Origin: an uncultured Bacteroidales bacterium
Lineage (GTDB): Bacteria; Bacteroidota; Bacteroidia; Bacteroidales; WCHB1-69
Length of the DNA: 12,095 bases
Direction: 5' to 3'
NCBI GenBank assembly: GCA_937892025.1
Contig: CALAVA010000075.1
Span: forward strand, 1 to 12,095
The notes under the pieces were generated by a model, which saw nothing but the letters and a program-made list of their open reading frames with translations, was not told the origin of the DNA and searched no databases. The first letter of the stretch is position 1. Each line of letters starts with the position of its first letter. A program made the position numbers and the translations under genes. This document shows positions 1 to 8,458 of the stretch, piece after piece.

Positions 1-69
1 TTTTGTTTAAACACAAAAAATGAAGTTAAAAATTTGTTAAACATTTTATAATCAAAAAAAATAAATAAA

Positions 70-480
70 ATGAAAACAGCAATAAGATATTATTCAAAAA
101 CAGGTCATACAAAAAAAATGGCAGAGCGTATAGAAAAAGTAATAGGGACAAAAGCCTTGAGTATAGACAATCCTATAAATGAAGATGTTGATGTCCTTTT
201 TCTTGGTTCTGCCGTCTATGCCGCCGGAATAGACGGAAATGTCAAAAATTTTATAGCATCCTTGAACAAGGAAAAAGTGAAAAACGTCATTTGTTTTTCA
301 TCTGCCGCTGTTCTTACCTCCTCTTATCCTCAAGTAAAAACTCTCTTGGAAAAACAAGGTTTGAATGTTGATGAAAGAGAATTTCATTGCAGAGGTCAAT
401 TTTCTCTCATACACCGTGGACGCCCTAATGATGAAGACCTTAAAAACCTTGAACTTTTTATAAAAGGCTTGAATTTATAA
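70..480 (+). CDS. Flavodoxin-like FMN-binding protein
   Basis: A 136-residue protein with a short-chain flavodoxin fold. The N-terminal beta strand is followed by YYSKTGHTKK (residues 8-17), which fits the flavodoxin phosphate-binding loop (T/S-x-T-G-x-T) that holds FMN. A second conserved block, LFLGSAVYAAGIDGNVKNFI (about 44-63), matches the strand and loop that flank the flavin ring. No signal peptide or membrane segment is visible, so it should be a cytoplasmic electron carrier or small flavin reductase. Its redox partner cannot be named. It is slightly shorter than classical flavodoxins (about 140-170 residues) but looks intact. The ATG at 70 is preceded by an A/T-only leader with no Shine-Dalgarno sequence, as is usual in Bacteroidota. 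It is convergent with the giant gene at 554-8260 and ends just before a strong hairpin. Family assignment is confident; the precise role is unknown. Confidence 0.85.
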   Translation: MKTAIRYYSKTGHTKKMAERIEKVIGTKALSIDNPINEDVDVLFLGSAVYAAGIDGNVKNFIASLNKEKVKNVICFSSAAVLTSSYPQVKTLLEKQGLNVDEREFHCRGQFSLIHRGRPNDEDLKNLELFIKGLNL

Positions 481-494
481 ATAGTTGATATTCA

Positions 495-536
495 AAACCA
501 AAATAGAAAAACCTATCGGTTTTTCTATTTTGGTTT
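495..536. terminator. Bidirectional hairpin terminator between convergent genes
   Basis: A perfect 19-bp inverted repeat (495-513 with 518-536) surrounds a 4-base loop (514-517). It starts 15 bases after the flavodoxin stop and ends 17 bases before the stop of the minus-strand giant gene. The arms carry A-rich and T-rich tracts (AAAAACC/GGTTTTT), so a transcript from either side ends in a stem with a U-rich 3' arm. There is no long separate U tract outside the stem. The position between two convergent stop codons makes a shared terminator the best reading. Confidence 0.85.
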
Positions 537-553
537 ATTAAAAGCGAGACATT

Positions 554-3500
554 TTATATTTCTATAACATGCTCTTGCTTATCATCAACAAGTGTAATCG
601 TCATTGGCTTTGTTTTTACAATTTCATTTTGCGTATATTTAATGACATAAGTGGTTTCTCCATAACGATAACGAATGGTAAAAGTTGCCCATTCAGATGG
701 AATGCTTGGTTCAATGATAAGTTTATCGCCAAGTTTATGGAAACCAAGAATATTTTCAATACCAGTTTTATAAGCCCACGAGGCAGAACCTGTGTACCAT
801 GTCCACCCCCCTCGCCCAGGATGTTGTAAATTACTATAAATATCAGCAGCGATACAATAAGGTTCTACTTTGTATTTCAGCACATCTGCAAGAGTTTGTG
901 TACGATGGATAGGATTTATCAACGAATAGAGGAAATAAGCCATATCGTTATGTCCTTCTTTAAGTTGAGCCATTATATACCACATTGCCCCATGTGTATA
1001 TTGTCCGCCATTTTCACGTACTCCTTCAGGATAGTTCATAATATAACCGGGTGAAGGTTGAGAATGTTGAAACGCTGGTGTTAGAAGTTGTATAATTTCA
1101 TGTTCCTTATTTACAAGACGGGAATCTGTTTCGTTGATAATACTTTTCTTTTGTTCTGTAGTTGCCACATCTGTAAGGATACTCCAAGCCTGTGAAATAA
1201 GGTCAATTTGGCATTCAGTATTGTTACGGCTACCCATTGGGTCTCCATTATCAAAATAGGCTCGGAGAAACCATGCTCCGTCCCAAGCATTGCTTTGTAT
1301 GGCTTTTATAAGGTTTTCACGAAAATTGGACAAGTCTTCACAATACGAGAGGTCTGCATTGGGCATAATTTGTGTAAGTTTTTCCATTTTGGGCAATAGG
1401 TTAACGAGGAAAAATGCCACCCATACACTTTCTCCTTTCCCTTCAACACCGACACGACTCATACCATCATTCCAATCGCCACAGCCCATAAGTGGCAAGC
1501 CGTGTTTGCCTATACGACTCATAGAGCGATTTATTGCACGGCGAAGATGTTCGTAAAGACTTGCATATTCGTATGTTGCATCTGTAACGAAACATGAATT
1601 AGTGTCACGTTCGGGCAGTGTATATCTCATACCTCTCTCTGCCTCACCAGCAGAGAGTCTGTCGGCATGACAAAATGGGATTTGTTCAGATAAAATAGAA
1701 GTATCACCTGTAAGTTCAACATATTGATAAGTTACAAAAATAAGCCACAAGTAATCATCACTAAAAGTTGTACGTGCTCCTATCTGTATACTTTCATGCC
1801 ACCAATGCAACACGTCCCCTTCTGCAAACTGATGGGCAGCATGTTCAAGTATTTGACAACGTGCATAATGAGGGTCGCTATAGAGAATACTCATTACATC
1901 TTGGAGTTGGTCTCGAAAACCTGTCGCTCCCCCAACTTGATAAAAGCCCGCACGAGCAAAAAGGCGAGAAGAATAAACCTGATACAGATACCATCTATTC
2001 AGCATATAGTTGAACGATTTATCTGGTGTTTCTACTTGTAAAACAGATAGTTTTTCATTCCAAAAACGGATAACTTTATTGTATTCGTTTTCTATTTGTG
2101 GCAATGTAAAGTGTTTGAATGTCTGCTCTTTATAATTATCATAAACAGCAAGTATAAAGGCTGTTTCTTTTTCAGAATTTGCTGCAACATCAAGTGTTAA
2201 ACCAATGCTTTTTCGGTTTGGAGCATTAAGCGACCAAGTTGTAATAGGGTCTGTTGCTGTAAGTTGCAATTTTGTATTACGATAAATTTCATGATAAACA
2301 TTGCGGACAAACATACTATTTTCAGTTTCGTTCCATTCGGAATAGAGATAGCGAGCTGTTTGTTCTTCACATACACCCATTACAAGCTTATACACCATAT
2401 CAAGTTGCAACTTTAAAGATTTGTCTGTTTTATTGACAATACGTATTTGGTAATATTTTTCTGGTTCTTCAGCGGACACAAAAACGCGTACGTTCACTTT
2501 AAAATCATCATATTGAGCATCAAATGCGGAAAAACCTTGTCCGTGTCGTGCTGTTGCCGGAACAAATTGTTTTTTGTTTATTAATAGCATTTCAGAGGCA
2601 TTATCCCTGACGATATCATTACTCCAACCTGTAAGTTTAAATTGTTGAGCGTTGTGTGCAAAAGTAAAACCTGCCATTGTAGAACTTATTACACAACCGA
2701 AATGCCTATTGGCTATTACATTAACCCATGGCATAGGCGTATTAGTATTGGTAACTACATAATCTTGTCCATTATTATCAAAACCGCCATATTGATTGTA
2801 AAAATCAAGATTGCTCCAAACACGAAATTGCGTGCTGGGTTTCATCACAGGATATTCCACCATATCTTGATAGTGCTGATTAACAGATTCTAAATCTTGT
2901 AATTGTTGTTCAATTCGCGATTTGTCATTGAAGTTAATATGTGCCACCATTCGCAATAGTGTGCGTTCTTCTTCGCTTATTTCGTTACCATTGAGAACAA
3001 ATACCCCACCTGTTTGTTCATGTGAAGCCCAAAGATGTTCTGTATCAGCCATATTTCGGATAAAATGCGTAAGTCCTTCTCTGTCTTTTTCTGGTACATC
3101 ATTAATGAATACCATGTCAAGCATCATTCCATGAACCTTGTAATATTCAAAAGCACGAAGCATTTCTTTGGCAAAACCGGAACATTCTATATCATCAATT
3201 TCCATCAGCACTATGGCATTATCTCCACTGATACCAAAACGCCACAAACCACATTGAGACAATTGATTTTTATGAAGTATATCTTGACGATGGTTACCGA
3301 GTATAGCTGTTTGTAAAATATATTTTGAAATATTGTTATACAATCTCATCTGCGAACCTTTAAGAAGCGACATTCCTGTACGCATGTTGTTGAAAACAGA
3401 CGCTTTTTCAAAGGCATGTTCTATGTCAATAGAAGTATGATATTGTTCGGCTAATTGAAGCAATTGTTCACGAGATTTGGCAAAACCAGTTAGCAAAAAC

Positions 3501-6500
3501 GCATTGACTTGTTTTCCTATAGGCACTTTTATTCTACATCTCATACTCATAATTGGGTCAAGTGTTGTTCCGACAGTATTGCTAAGTGTTCTATGACTTT
3601 CTATAATTTGGGCATGTTGCAAACTACCTCCACGACCGAGAAACTTCAATCGTGAAGTTTCATATTCGGGCGAAGTGAGCAGGTTTTCATCGTCTGCTGG
3701 CCAAAGTTTATGTAGTACAAAATGATGACTTTCTTGTTTGTCTTGAACAGGTTTTCTAAAAATGAGTACACCATGTTCATTATCATATTCACTGATGATT
3801 TTCATGCTATTAAAAACACGATGACTTTCATCTTCACTATGCGTAGCAATAACGACTTCTGCATAACTTGTTATTTCAAGTTCAACATCTTCATTGCTAT
3901 GATTAGTAAAAGTAAAACGACGTATTTCGGCAAAATGGTCTTTGAGTACTGTTATTTCTGTTTTTGTTTCAATATTGTCATCAACACGCAAAAAACGTAT
4001 TTTATCACTAGCAAAACTTACACGATAAGTATTCGGCATAATATCCAATGGAGCATAGGTACTACACCACAACTTGTCATTTTTCAAATTGCGAATATAA
4101 AGATACGTTCCATAATGGTCTGCACTTATTTTGCGGTAGCGGTTGATAAATATGTTGCGGTAGCGAGAAAAACCACTGCCTCTATCGTTCAACAAAATTG
4201 TATATTGTCCATTACTAATGCTACCAATTTCAGGCATATTAGCAATGCCATCAAAATCGCGGGCGTCGCTTTCAGTTTGAACTTTAGAATATTGATAGCG
4301 TTTATATTGCGAAACTTTCAAATCAATATAAGGTTTAACCTGTGCTTTTTCTTTCAGCAGGGTTTCCATAGAGTGCATAGCAGGCTCTTGCATAAAATAA
4401 TTTTGCAGACAATGATTAACAAGATAGTTTGTCAGCGAGGCAAGAATCATACCTTGATGGTGAGCATAATGAGCACATACAGGAATATGGTCTTCTTCAT
4501 CATAAGATTCAAAGAAACCAAAGTTTTCTGACTTGTCCTCCTTATCGTTTGCTTGTTTTGCATACATATCAAGAGCCTTAAAATGTTGTATATTTTCATA
4601 TACAGCACGGTCATCAACACCTATGGTCATCAATGAACTATATGGAGAGACAACAATACGGTCCGGGGTTGTATTTTGGAATTTGAGATAAGGAACACCA
4701 AATGCTTGGTATTTGTAATTTTGTGCATCATCAAGTTCATTATAAGCAGTTTCTGATATTCCCCACGGAAGAATAGATGTTTTTGCAGATATATGGTTTG
4801 AAACAGCAGCTTTTTTTACATTGCGTATAAAAGCCCGTTGGGCACGTATGGCAAAACTATAGGTTTCGTCCATTAGGGTATGCTTATAGGTAGGCAAAAA
4901 GATAAATGGCATAAAATACTCAAACAGAGTACCATACCAAGATGCAACACCTTTATATCCCTTATATTGAACCAATGTTTTATCCAAACAAAACCAATGT
5001 TTATAAGGAGCATCGCCTTGTGCTATAGTCAAAAAACTTGTAAGCCGTGCCTCTGAGGCAAAATTATTGTAATGATATGGGAGCAAACAATTAGCACTAT
5101 GGTCATAGCCAATACTAAAAACATCAAGTTCTGAATTGTATAGTTTAGAAAAATCTGTCTGGTCAATTAGGCGTTGCACTTTTGCCATAAGTGCTTGAGC
5201 GGAGGTGGTCATGTCAGATTTGTCAAATTGGGCAGACAAAAAACCTTTTAGCACATACAGACAAGCGACAAAATTTCCGCTATCACAAGTGGAAATAAAA
5301 AAGTTTGGAAGTGCCTTAAGATTATGTATATTATACCAATTAAAAAGATGTCCATTCCATTTTTCTAACCTCGAAACAGTATCTATAATATGAGATATCC
5401 GTTTGATAGCCTCACGAGTGGTGATAAAGCCGAGTTCTGCGGCACTAACAACAGCAATAAGAGAATAGCCTATATTGGTAGGTGAGGTTTTGTAATCGGC
5501 TTTTTTTTCTCGGTTAAGTTGGTAATTATCAGGTATTAACCAATTTGTATTTTCTGTTATCAGAGTGTCGAAAAAATGCCATGTATCTTGTGCCAATTGA
5601 CGCACTTCTGCGGTTTCTTGTTCGGTAAGATTGTGTTTGTCTTGTGGAAATTTTTTGCCTAACCAATACATCAAAAAAGGTGCTATACTCCATACTATAA
5701 CACAAAAGCCCGTTGCAACCCATGTTGTTATAGAGGCATGACCCAAACAAGCCAAAACAAAGACTATCAATGCACAAACATAGTTTAACCAAAATTTACT
5801 AAGATAACTTCCAAGAGTTGTTTTAGTAGTTTTGGCGGCTTCATCACTCGTAATCCAATTCAACAAATTCTTATGACTAAACCACATGCGGTAACATGCT
5901 CGTACAATTGCATCTGTGTACATCAGTGCTTCTGTTGGCAACAACGCAAACTGGACAATAGAGCGGTAAATAATAACTTTAAAACCACGCATCAATCGGG
6001 CATAATAATGATACCGCTTACCAAAGTTTGGCATTTTGGTTAATTGTCCAAAAATAAAGAAAACAATAGGACTCGCAACAACAATCAAAGCGACAAACAC
6101 ATACCATGCTGGAGAGATTAATGATTGAGAATCTTGAATATCGATAGCAAAACCCGCTATCAACATTATCATTACACTCAAACTCAAAACAGAACGACGA
6201 AGATTGTCAAAAATTTTCCAACGACCAATAGTATTAACCTGATTCTTAACTTGTTCTCCTTTTTCATTACGAACTTTGTTCTTTAACCAACTTATAATTT
6301 GCCAATCACCGCGTGTCCAACGATGATGTCGTTTGGCATCATCCATATAGTTGGAGGGATTATCGTCAAACAATTCCAAATCGTTTATCAATCCACAGCG
6401 TATGTGACAACCTTCAATAAGGTCATGACTAAGAATAAGATTTTCAGGAAATCTATTATTGAGTACTTGCTGAAAAACCTTCAAATCATATATGCCTTTT

Positions 6501-8260
6501 CCGCAAAAAGACCCTTCGTTGAATATATCTTGATAGAGTTCAAAATTGGCTGTTGTATAAACATCTAAGCCACCCAAACCTGCAAAAAGTTGTGCATATC
6601 GGCTTTTGTTTGTAACTTCAACATCTACATTTACACGCGGTTGCATAATACCATAACCATATTCTACACGGCAGCCATCAGAACTGAGTTTTGCCCTATT
6701 AAGAGGGTGAGCCATTGCTCCAATAAGTTTTTGTGCCGAATACAGAACCAACTCTGTATCAGTATCAAGTGTAATAACAAATTGAATATCAGGCACAGCA
6801 CCCGCTCTCCATTGGCTAATGGTTTCGCAACGAAAACGTTTTTTCTTTTCTTCTTCTGATGTTCTTCCAAGCAATAAATCGTTAAAATGAAGTATGGCAC
6901 CACGTTTTCGCTCATGTCCCAACCATGTTTGCTCCCCTTCGCTCCATCGGCGACAACGATAGACGAAATTGAAAATATGCACTCCATATTTTTCATTAAG
7001 TTCTTGTACTTTGGCTAATCCTGCCTCTACAACCTCATTGTCCCATGGTGCGTCAGCTTCATTATAGGCAGCAGCATCACCAACAAGTGTATAATAAATG
7101 TTTTGTTGCGAAGCCGCACCTTGCATAGAAGTGGCTATATGATGCCCATCACGATTGAGATTGCTCAAATAATACACTTCAAGTTGATTGAGCAAATCTA
7201 TAGTTTTCTGTTTGTCTTTCAATATGGTAGGCATTATTACCATAGTGGCATATTCATCGGGAATGATACCATTTTTGAATTTCAATTTAAAGGTACCGAC
7301 AGGTTTGTGAAGTTTATATAAAAATTGATTAAAAACATCAATGACAATTTGGCTCATTGGCACAAGCATAAGCACGGCAAACAATATCGTTATCCAATTG
7401 AAGCCTTGAACTATGGGCAGTGTAAAAGCCAATGCTAAAATCATTGAAACGACAACAACAATCCACACATACCATTTGGCTCGAGCGTTCCAGCGTTTAG
7501 GCGGAAATAGATACCAACCAACATGTTGATTGTTTTCATCACTTTTGGCTACCAATTGTTTGACATAATCATATTCTTTCATCTTTTTTTTACGACTTTC
7601 ACGTACAATTTTTGTACGGTAGTCGTCTTTGGTTTTGTCAAGCATTTGGTCGTACATGCCAGCACGCTCTTTTTTTAACAATCTCTCAGAAAAGCTGACC
7701 GAATTGATAAGTTCAGCCATAGGCAATTTGGTCATTTTTTTGAGTGAATTGAAAATATTCATCATCATAAGATTTTGCTGAGCGGCCATATTAAAACGTT
7801 CGGTATCAACCATGCCTTTATCGGTAGGAGAATAATGTATAGCATTGCTTGCTTTCAACTCAAGACAAAGATCGGCAAGGTCTGCAATGATAATGGTTTT
7901 AATAAAAGGCAACAAAGCATAAATCTCAGAATAGGACAAATATTCATTATAATTGACCTGCATTTGCGATAAATAGCGAAACAACAGCGACTTATCTATT
8001 TGATAATGGCATTTTTTGATAAAACCACTCAACAATTTAGACATGATATTGAGCCGCTTCGGGTCTATTTGACGAAAGTTTTTACTTAAAAGTTCTACTT
8101 TCAGAATCTTTTCCTGCTCAGAAATCATATAATAATTGTCTAACACCCATTCATTGGTGCTACCAACTAAACGTTGAGATTTCGTTTCCTCCACCAACAA
8201 CATATAATAGTCTGTAATAATCGCTATGTTTTTCTTAAAAGATTTATATGTTTTATTCAT
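554..8260 (-). CDS. Cyclic beta-1,2-glucan synthase-like protein (GT84, glycoamylase-like, GH94)
   Basis: A 2568-residue inner-membrane protein with the NdvB/ChvB architecture. By family knowledge these enzymes polymerise glucose from UDP-glucose into beta-1,2-glucan, trim it by phosphorolysis and cyclise it. In order: a helical N-terminal domain (1-250); two membrane segments (about 260-307); a GT84 catalytic domain (about 320-660) with D499-x-D501, SHD613LIEG and RHHR647W648, the DxD, acidic-base and QxxRW-type motifs of processive transferases; four membrane segments (about 690-740 and 822-867); a glycoamylase-like domain (about 890-1290) with SPTNIGYSL near 929, CDSGN at 992-996 and HHQGM at 1267-1271; and two GH94 beta-sandwiches (from about 1345 and 1840), with GISGD near 1676. 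The GH94 barrel has RDQLQD from 2116, HWWHE at 2152-2156 and GDWNDG at 2261-2266, the last including the expected general acid. All key motifs are present. It is somewhat shorter than the roughly 2800-residue rhizobial enzymes. Product and linkage are inferred. Confidence 0.88.
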   Translation of the reverse strand: MNKTYKSFKKNIAIITDYYMLLVEETKSQRLVGSTNEWVLDNYYMISEQEKILKVELLSKNFRQIDPKRLNIMSKLLSGFIKKCHYQIDKSLLFRYLSQMQVNYNEYLSYSEIYALLPFIKTIIIADLADLCLELKASNAIHYSPTDKGMVDTERFNMAAQQNLMMMNIFNSLKKMTKLPMAELINSVSFSERLLKKERAGMYDQMLDKTKDDYRTKIVRESRKKKMKEYDYVKQLVAKSDENNQHVGWYLFPPKRWNARAKWYVWIVVVVSMILALAFTLPIVQGFNWITILFAVLMLVPMSQIVIDVFNQFLYKLHKPVGTFKLKFKNGIIPDEYATMVIMPTILKDKQKTIDLLNQLEVYYLSNLNRDGHHIATSMQGAASQQNIYYTLVGDAAAYNEADAPWDNEVVEAGLAKVQELNEKYGVHIFNFVYRCRRWSEGEQTWLGHERKRGAILHFNDLLLGRTSEEEKKKRFRCETISQWRAGAVPDIQFVITLDTDTELVLYSAQKLIGAMAHPLNRAKLSSDGCRVEYGYGIMQPRVNVDVEVTNKSRYAQLFAGLGGLDVYTTANFELYQDIFNEGSFCGKGIYDLKVFQQVLNNRFPENLILSHDLIEGCHIRCGLINDLELFDDNPSNYMDDAKRHHRWTRGDWQIISWLKNKVRNEKGEQVKNQVNTIGRWKIFDNLRRSVLSLSVMIMLIAGFAIDIQDSQSLISPAWYVFVALIVVASPIVFFIFGQLTKMPNFGKRYHYYARLMRGFKVIIYRSIVQFALLPTEALMYTDAIVRACYRMWFSHKNLLNWITSDEAAKTTKTTLGSYLSKFWLNYVCALIVFVLACLGHASITTWVATGFCVIVWSIAPFLMYWLGKKFPQDKHNLTEQETAEVRQLAQDTWHFFDTLITENTNWLIPDNYQLNREKKADYKTSPTNIGYSLIAVVSAAELGFITTREAIKRISHIIDTVSRLEKWNGHLFNWYNIHNLKALPNFFISTCDSGNFVACLYVLKGFLSAQFDKSDMTTSAQALMAKVQRLIDQTDFSKLYNSELDVFSIGYDHSANCLLPYHYNNFASEARLTSFLTIAQGDAPYKHWFCLDKTLVQYKGYKGVASWYGTLFEYFMPFIFLPTYKHTLMDETYSFAIRAQRAFIRNVKKAAVSNHISAKTSILPWGISETAYNELDDAQNYKYQAFGVPYLKFQNTTPDRIVVSPYSSLMTIGVDDRAVYENIQHFKALDMYAKQANDKEDKSENFGFFESYDEEDHIPVCAHYAHHQGMILASLTNYLVNHCLQNYFMQEPAMHSMETLLKEKAQVKPYIDLKVSQYKRYQYSKVQTESDARDFDGIANMPEIGSISNGQYTILLNDRGSGFSRYRNIFINRYRKISADHYGTYLYIRNLKNDKLWCSTYAPLDIMPNTYRVSFASDKIRFLRVDDNIETKTEITVLKDHFAEIRRFTFTNHSNEDVELEITSYAEVVIATHSEDESHRVFNSMKIISEYDNEHGVLIFRKPVQDKQESHHFVLHKLWPADDENLLTSPEYETSRLKFLGRGGSLQHAQIIESHRTLSNTVGTTLDPIMSMRCRIKVPIGKQVNAFLLTGFAKSREQLLQLAEQYHTSIDIEHAFEKASVFNNMRTGMSLLKGSQMRLYNNISKYILQTAILGNHRQDILHKNQLSQCGLWRFGISGDNAIVLMEIDDIECSGFAKEMLRAFEYYKVHGMMLDMVFINDVPEKDREGLTHFIRNMADTEHLWASHEQTGGVFVLNGNEISEEERTLLRMVAHINFNDKSRIEQQLQDLESVNQHYQDMVEYPVMKPSTQFRVWSNLDFYNQYGGFDNNGQDYVVTNTNTPMPWVNVIANRHFGCVISSTMAGFTFAHNAQQFKLTGWSNDIVRDNASEMLLINKKQFVPATARHGQGFSAFDAQYDDFKVNVRVFVSAEEPEKYYQIRIVNKTDKSLKLQLDMVYKLVMGVCEEQTARYLYSEWNETENSMFVRNVYHEIYRNTKLQLTATDPITTWSLNAPNRKSIGLTLDVAANSEKETAFILAVYDNYKEQTFKHFTLPQIENEYNKVIRFWNEKLSVLQVETPDKSFNYMLNRWYLYQVYSSRLFARAGFYQVGGATGFRDQLQDVMSILYSDPHYARCQILEHAAHQFAEGDVLHWWHESIQIGARTTFSDDYLWLIFVTYQYVELTGDTSILSEQIPFCHADRLSAGEAERGMRYTLPERDTNSCFVTDATYEYASLYEHLRRAINRSMSRIGKHGLPLMGCGDWNDGMSRVGVEGKGESVWVAFFLVNLLPKMEKLTQIMPNADLSYCEDLSNFRENLIKAIQSNAWDGAWFLRAYFDNGDPMGSRNNTECQIDLISQAWSILTDVATTEQKKSIINETDSRLVNKEHEIIQLLTPAFQHSQPSPGYIMNYPEGVRENGGQYTHGAMWYIMAQLKEGHNDMAYFLYSLINPIHRTQTLADVLKYKVEPYCIAADIYSNLQHPGRGGWTWYTGSASWAYKTGIENILGFHKLGDKLIIEPSIPSEWATFTIRYRYGETTYVIKYTQNEIVKTKPMTITLVDDKQEHVIEI

Positions 8261-8284
8261 TGAACTTGAAAATAAAATATCTTA

Positions 8285-8312
8285 CAAAGATACTAATTTA
8301 TTTTAAAACAAC
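8285..8312 (-). promoter_or_regulatory. Bacteroidota-type promoter of the glucan synthase gene
   Basis: On the minus strand TATCTTTG (8292-8285) fits the Bacteroidota -7 element TAnnTTTG exactly. A partial -33 element, GTTG (8312-8309), lies 16 bases further upstream; the consensus is TTTG, usually with a slightly longer spacer, so this half is weak. The -7 box ends 24 bases before the ATG at 8260, giving a short A/T-rich leader with no Shine-Dalgarno sequence. Confidence 0.55.
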
Positions 8313-8313
8313 C

Positions 8314-8334
8314 GCATAAAAAAACAAGTTATGC
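8314..8334. promoter_or_regulatory. Inverted repeat upstream of the -33 region, possible operator
   Basis: GCATAA (8314-8319) and TTATGC (8329-8334) form a 6-bp inverted repeat with a 9-base A-rich spacer, directly upstream of the putative -33 element of the glucan synthase promoter. Half-site spacing of about 15 bases suits a dimeric DNA-binding protein. An arm of this length can arise by chance in A/T-rich DNA, so this is only a candidate site. Confidence 0.25.
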
Positions 8335-8424
8335 ACAAAAAAGACACTAAAAAACAAAAAACTCTTAATTGTTGATTGATTGATAAATCATAAATTGAAC
8401 AAACAATGCTGTTTTGTTGCATTG

Positions 8425-8455
8425 AATGGAAAATTTAAGGGACTAATTTTCCATT
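8425..8455. terminator. Hairpin after the fused hydrolase tail
   Basis: A perfect 11-bp inverted repeat (8425-8435 with 8445-8455) has a 9-base loop. On the plus strand it is followed by a T run (8456-8460). For the minus-strand gene ending at 8459 it lies immediately after the stop codon, preceded by an A run and not followed by a U tract. It probably ends that transcript before the glucan synthase promoter. The rest of 8261-8458 is A/T-rich and shows no gene. Confidence 0.55.
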
Positions 8456-8458
8456 TTT

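Noticed and set aside
34..52. TTGTTA and TATAAT as a sigma-70 promoter for the flavodoxin gene
   Set aside because: The two boxes are only 7 bases apart, too close to work together; a Bacteroidota -7 match nearby is also poor, so no promoter is called.
3722..4531. Open frame of 269 codons on the plus strand inside the glucan synthase gene
   Set aside because: It lies antisense to conserved GH94 and glycoamylase coding sequence, has low-complexity composition and matches no family; it is a shadow of the long A/T-rich gene.
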